Assembly (NCBI GenBank): GCA_017962235.1
Contig: JAGCVS010000007.1
Location: forward strand, 1-64,000
Reading direction: 5' to 3'
DNA: 64,000 nucleotides
Origin: Bacteroidales bacterium
Lineage (GTDB): Bacteria; Bacteroidota; Bacteroidia; Bacteroidales; UBA932
Positions 61,876 through 64,000 of this stretch are shown here, piece after piece; position 1 is the first letter of the stretch; the number at the start of each line of letters is the position of its first letter. The translations under genes were made by a program, and so were the position numbers. The notes beneath the pieces are model-generated. The model saw only the letters and a program-made list of their open reading frames with translations, had not been told where the DNA came from and did no database searches.

Positions 61876-62649
61876 CTATTTACAAATAATTTGATCTTTG
61901 TATTTCAGGTTCACGGAGGTGTATTTCTTGCCGTTCTGCAACGCCTGCGGACGGATGGTGCGGTAATAGCCCGCCATCTTGGAGAGCTTTGCGTTCACAT
62001 TGTTCAGGCCGCCGAAGATGAACTTCTCGTTGCAGCTGTTGGTGTAAAGCACAACATCGCCGTTCTCCTCCACCCAAATCTGCTCTATCTCGCGGCTCCA
62101 GTAAGAGTTGTTGCGGATGGTCTCGGTTAAGCCGATGAGTTCTGCAAGCCACTGCCGGCCATCTTCCGGGAAGCCGCCCTTGGCAGTGTCCGCCTTGAAG
62201 GGAAGGGCGCCGCACACAATGGGCAAATCCAGCGTCACGCCGCCGGCCAGAGGGAGCACATATCCGCTCAGGTCGCAGTAAAAGCCGCCGTCAGGCCCCT
62301 GAAAACGTACCACGGGGTTGCGCTGGGTCACCTCCAGCACAAGGGTGGAGGGGTTGCGGACATAGGCCTCAGCGTGGCTGATGGCGCTGTTGCTGCAGAT
62401 ATAATCTTCAAGGGCATCGGCGTTGATGTCGTTTACAAGCATCCCTTCCACTGAAGGGCGCACTATTTCGCGCACCTCTGCAGCCGATACAAAGTTCCGG
62501 TCGTGACTGTTGGTTACGATTACGTCTATTGCATTGCATCTGAGCAGCGCTCTCTGCTGTGCCGAATAGCGCTCGGCGCAGTAGAAGTATCCGCTGAACA
62601 GCAGGCATACAACAACGAATCCCAGTATGACCAGAATCTTTCTAAACAT
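61876..62649 (-). CDS. ftsQ: Cell division protein FtsQ
   Basis: A 257-residue FtsQ/DivIB-type protein. One membrane helix (ILVILGFVVVCLLFSGYFY), a POTRA-like segment (IDVIVTNSHDRNFVSAAEVREIV) and the FtsQ domain (NPSTLVLEVTQRNPVVRFQGPDGGFYCDLSGYVLPL). Bitopic inner-membrane protein of the divisome. It starts inside the end of murC (eight-base overlap). Confidence 0.9.
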   Translation of the reverse strand: MFRKILVILGFVVVCLLFSGYFYCAERYSAQQRALLRCNAIDVIVTNSHDRNFVSAAEVREIVRPSVEGMLVNDINADALEDYICSNSAISHAEAYVRNPSTLVLEVTQRNPVVRFQGPDGGFYCDLSGYVLPLAGGVTLDLPIVCGALPFKADTAKGGFPEDGRQWLAELIGLTETIRNNSYWSREIEQIWVEENGDVVLYTNSCNEKFIFGGLNNVNAKLSKMAGYYRTIRPQALQNGKKYTSVNLKYKDQIICK

Positions 62650-63997
62650 TCTTCAGATACTCTTCTATCTGTGGTACAAAACGGTCTACATCACCTGCCC
62701 CGAAGGTCACCAGGCAGTCTATCTTGCGGCTCTTTATGGTATCCATCAGCTGGGCCTTCTCAACCAGCATCTTGTCTTTGATGGTAACCTTGTCCAGTAT
62801 CATCTCGGAGTTTACCCCCTCTATGGGCAGCTCGCGGGCAGGGTAGATGGGGAGCATTATCAGGCTGTCCAGTCCGCTGAGCGCCGCCGCGAATTCGTCT
62901 GCAAAGTCGCGGGTGCGGGTGTACAGATGCGGCTGGAATATGCCGCACAGGTTGCGTCCCGCAAAGATTTCGCGGATGGAGCTGATGGCTGATGCAATCT
63001 CTGCCGGATGGTGGGCGTAATCGTCTATATAAGCCACGCGCGGAGTGTTTACGTGGATGTCAAACCGGCGTTCCACGCCGCTGAAGGTGGCCACCGCCTG
63101 CCGGATTGCCTCCGGCTCCACGCCGTAGAGCAGCGCCACCGCCGATGCGGCCACGGCATTCTCTACGTTGACCCAGCCGGGGATGCCCACTTTGCAGCCG
63201 GCAATCCTGCCGCCGGGATGGTTGAGGGTAAAGGAGAAATATCCCCCTTCCAGAGGGGTTATGTCGGATGCGTAAAAGTCGCAAGGTTTGTCGTAATTGT
63301 AGCGCAATACTTTGGCCTTGATGCCGGAGGTGTCCAGGTCGGCCCCCAGCTTGGCTACCACATAACCGTCGGCCGCCACCTGGGAGGCGAATTGTGCAAA
63401 GGCCTCTTTCACCGCCTCGTGGGTGCCGTAGATGTCCAGATGGTCGGCATCTATTGCAGTCACCACCGCAATCTTGGGGTGGAGCTGCAGGAAAGAGCGG
63501 TCAAACTCGTCTGCTTCTGCCACCAGTACATCGCTGTGGCTCATCAGCAGGTTGGTGTGGTAATTCTTGGAGATGCCGCCCAGAAAGGCGGTGCACTTCT
63601 GCTGGGTGGCGCTGGTAAAAATGTGCGCCAGAAGGGTGGAGGTGGTGGTTTTGCCGTGAGTCCCCGATACCGCTAGGCAATCTTTGTCGGAGGCTATCTC
63701 GCCCAGTGCGCGGGAGCGCTTGCATATGCTGTAACCCTTCTCGCGTACGAACTGCAGCTCGCCGAGGGTCTCCGGAATGGCGGGGGTGTATATCACAAAT
63801 GTCTTGTCAACATTTATCGGTACCAGGTCGGGACGGTCGTCGTAATGCACCATTATCCCTTCGCTCTCCAGCTGTGCCGTGAGGCGGGAGGGGGTGTGGT
63901 CGTAACCCGACACGTTCTTGCCGATATACTTGAAGTAGCGGGCGAGTGCGCTCATCCCGATACCGCCGATTCCTATGAAATAATAATTGTCGTACAT
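62642..63997 (-). CDS. murC: UDP-N-acetylmuramate--L-alanine ligase
   Basis: A 451-residue MurC, complete; it starts three bases from the right edge. FIGIGGIGMSALARYF is the UDP-binding Rossmann motif, SGTHGKTTTSTLLAHIF (112-119 P-loop) binds ATP, and YIDDYAHHPAEI is the Mur-ligase His/Asp motif. It adds L-Ala in peptidoglycan synthesis. The order murC-ftsQ-ftsA-ftsZ is the usual division/cell-wall cluster. Confidence 0.96.
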   Translation of the reverse strand: MYDNYYFIGIGGIGMSALARYFKYIGKNVSGYDHTPSRLTAQLESEGIMVHYDDRPDLVPINVDKTFVIYTPAIPETLGELQFVREKGYSICKRSRALGEIASDKDCLAVSGTHGKTTTSTLLAHIFTSATQQKCTAFLGGISKNYHTNLLMSHSDVLVAEADEFDRSFLQLHPKIAVVTAIDADHLDIYGTHEAVKEAFAQFASQVAADGYVVAKLGADLDTSGIKAKVLRYNYDKPCDFYASDITPLEGGYFSFTLNHPGGRIAGCKVGIPGWVNVENAVAASAVALLYGVEPEAIRQAVATFSGVERRFDIHVNTPRVAYIDDYAHHPAEIASAISSIREIFAGRNLCGIFQPHLYTRTRDFADEFAAALSGLDSLIMLPIYPARELPIEGVNSEMILDKVTIKDKMLVEKAQLMDTIKSRKIDCLVTFGAGDVDRFVPQIEEYLKNV

Positions 63998-64000
63998 GTT

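Overview
The window is 64 kb of chromosome from a member of Bacteroidota, most likely order Bacteroidales. It carries SusC/SusD pairs, M56-TonB/BlaI modules, ExbB-ExbD-ExbD, and promoters of the Bacteroides type (TAnnTTTG at about -7). The DNA is GC-rich for the group, so a Rikenellaceae/Alistipes- or UBA932-like gut lineage is a reasonable guess, but no rRNA or other marker here fixes it. I found no tRNA, rRNA or CRISPR array.

Layout. (1) 1-3.8 kb: two BlaI repressor + M56 membrane-peptidase modules on the minus strand, a mini ExbB-like membrane protein, and a plus-strand LytTR regulator. (2) 3.8-5.2 kb: a REP-associated (Y1, HUH) transposase gene flanked on each side by two copies of one palindrome built on GCTCCCAATGG. 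(3) 5.3-36.1 kb: a large polysaccharide utilisation locus for alpha-mannose-containing glycans. Its first unit (5.3-24.0 kb) encodes a PfkB sugar kinase, a D-lyxose/mannose isomerase, a mannitol-1-phosphate 5-dehydrogenase-like enzyme, three GH92 alpha-mannosidases, SusC, SusD and two surface lipoproteins that share a beta-sandwich module, and it ends at a strong terminator. Its second unit (24.1-35.4 kb) encodes a beta-helix lipoprotein, a second SusC/SusD pair, a GxGYxYP lipoprotein, a LacI regulator and a fourth GH92. Both units start with the same LacI-type operator. An RpiB-like isomerase gene with its own promoter follows. (4) 36.1-37.2 kb: an AT-rich scrap with the C-terminal end of a C10 (streptopain-type) protease and an unknown lipoprotein. 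(5) 37.2-45.1 kb: a DUF4965 glutaminase-like protein, a porin, TatD, an ExbB/membrane protein/ExbD/ExbD energy-transduction operon, an alkaline phosphatase and a small lipoprotein. (6) 45.1-51.7 kb, minus strand: a glycosyltransferase, a POT peptide transporter, PepD, a DUF4831 protein, an LpxL-like acyltransferase and RfbC. (7) 51.7-55.7 kb: a sedoheptulokinase-like FGGY kinase, a GH32/43-like lipoprotein and a LOG protein. (8) 55.7-64 kb, minus strand: dprA, queA, truB, rpiB, then ftsZ, ftsA, ftsQ and murC of the division/cell-wall cluster.

How the PUL genes may work together (inference): surface lipoproteins and the two SusCD pairs capture and import a mannan; the GH92 enzymes release mannose; the isomerase turns mannose into fructose; the PfkB kinase makes fructose-6-phosphate. 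The third GH92 has Gln in place of the catalytic acid Glu, which points to a mannosyl-phosphate linkage, and the mannitol-1-phosphate dehydrogenase gives an unexplained branch. The LacI protein probably controls both units, including its own gene.
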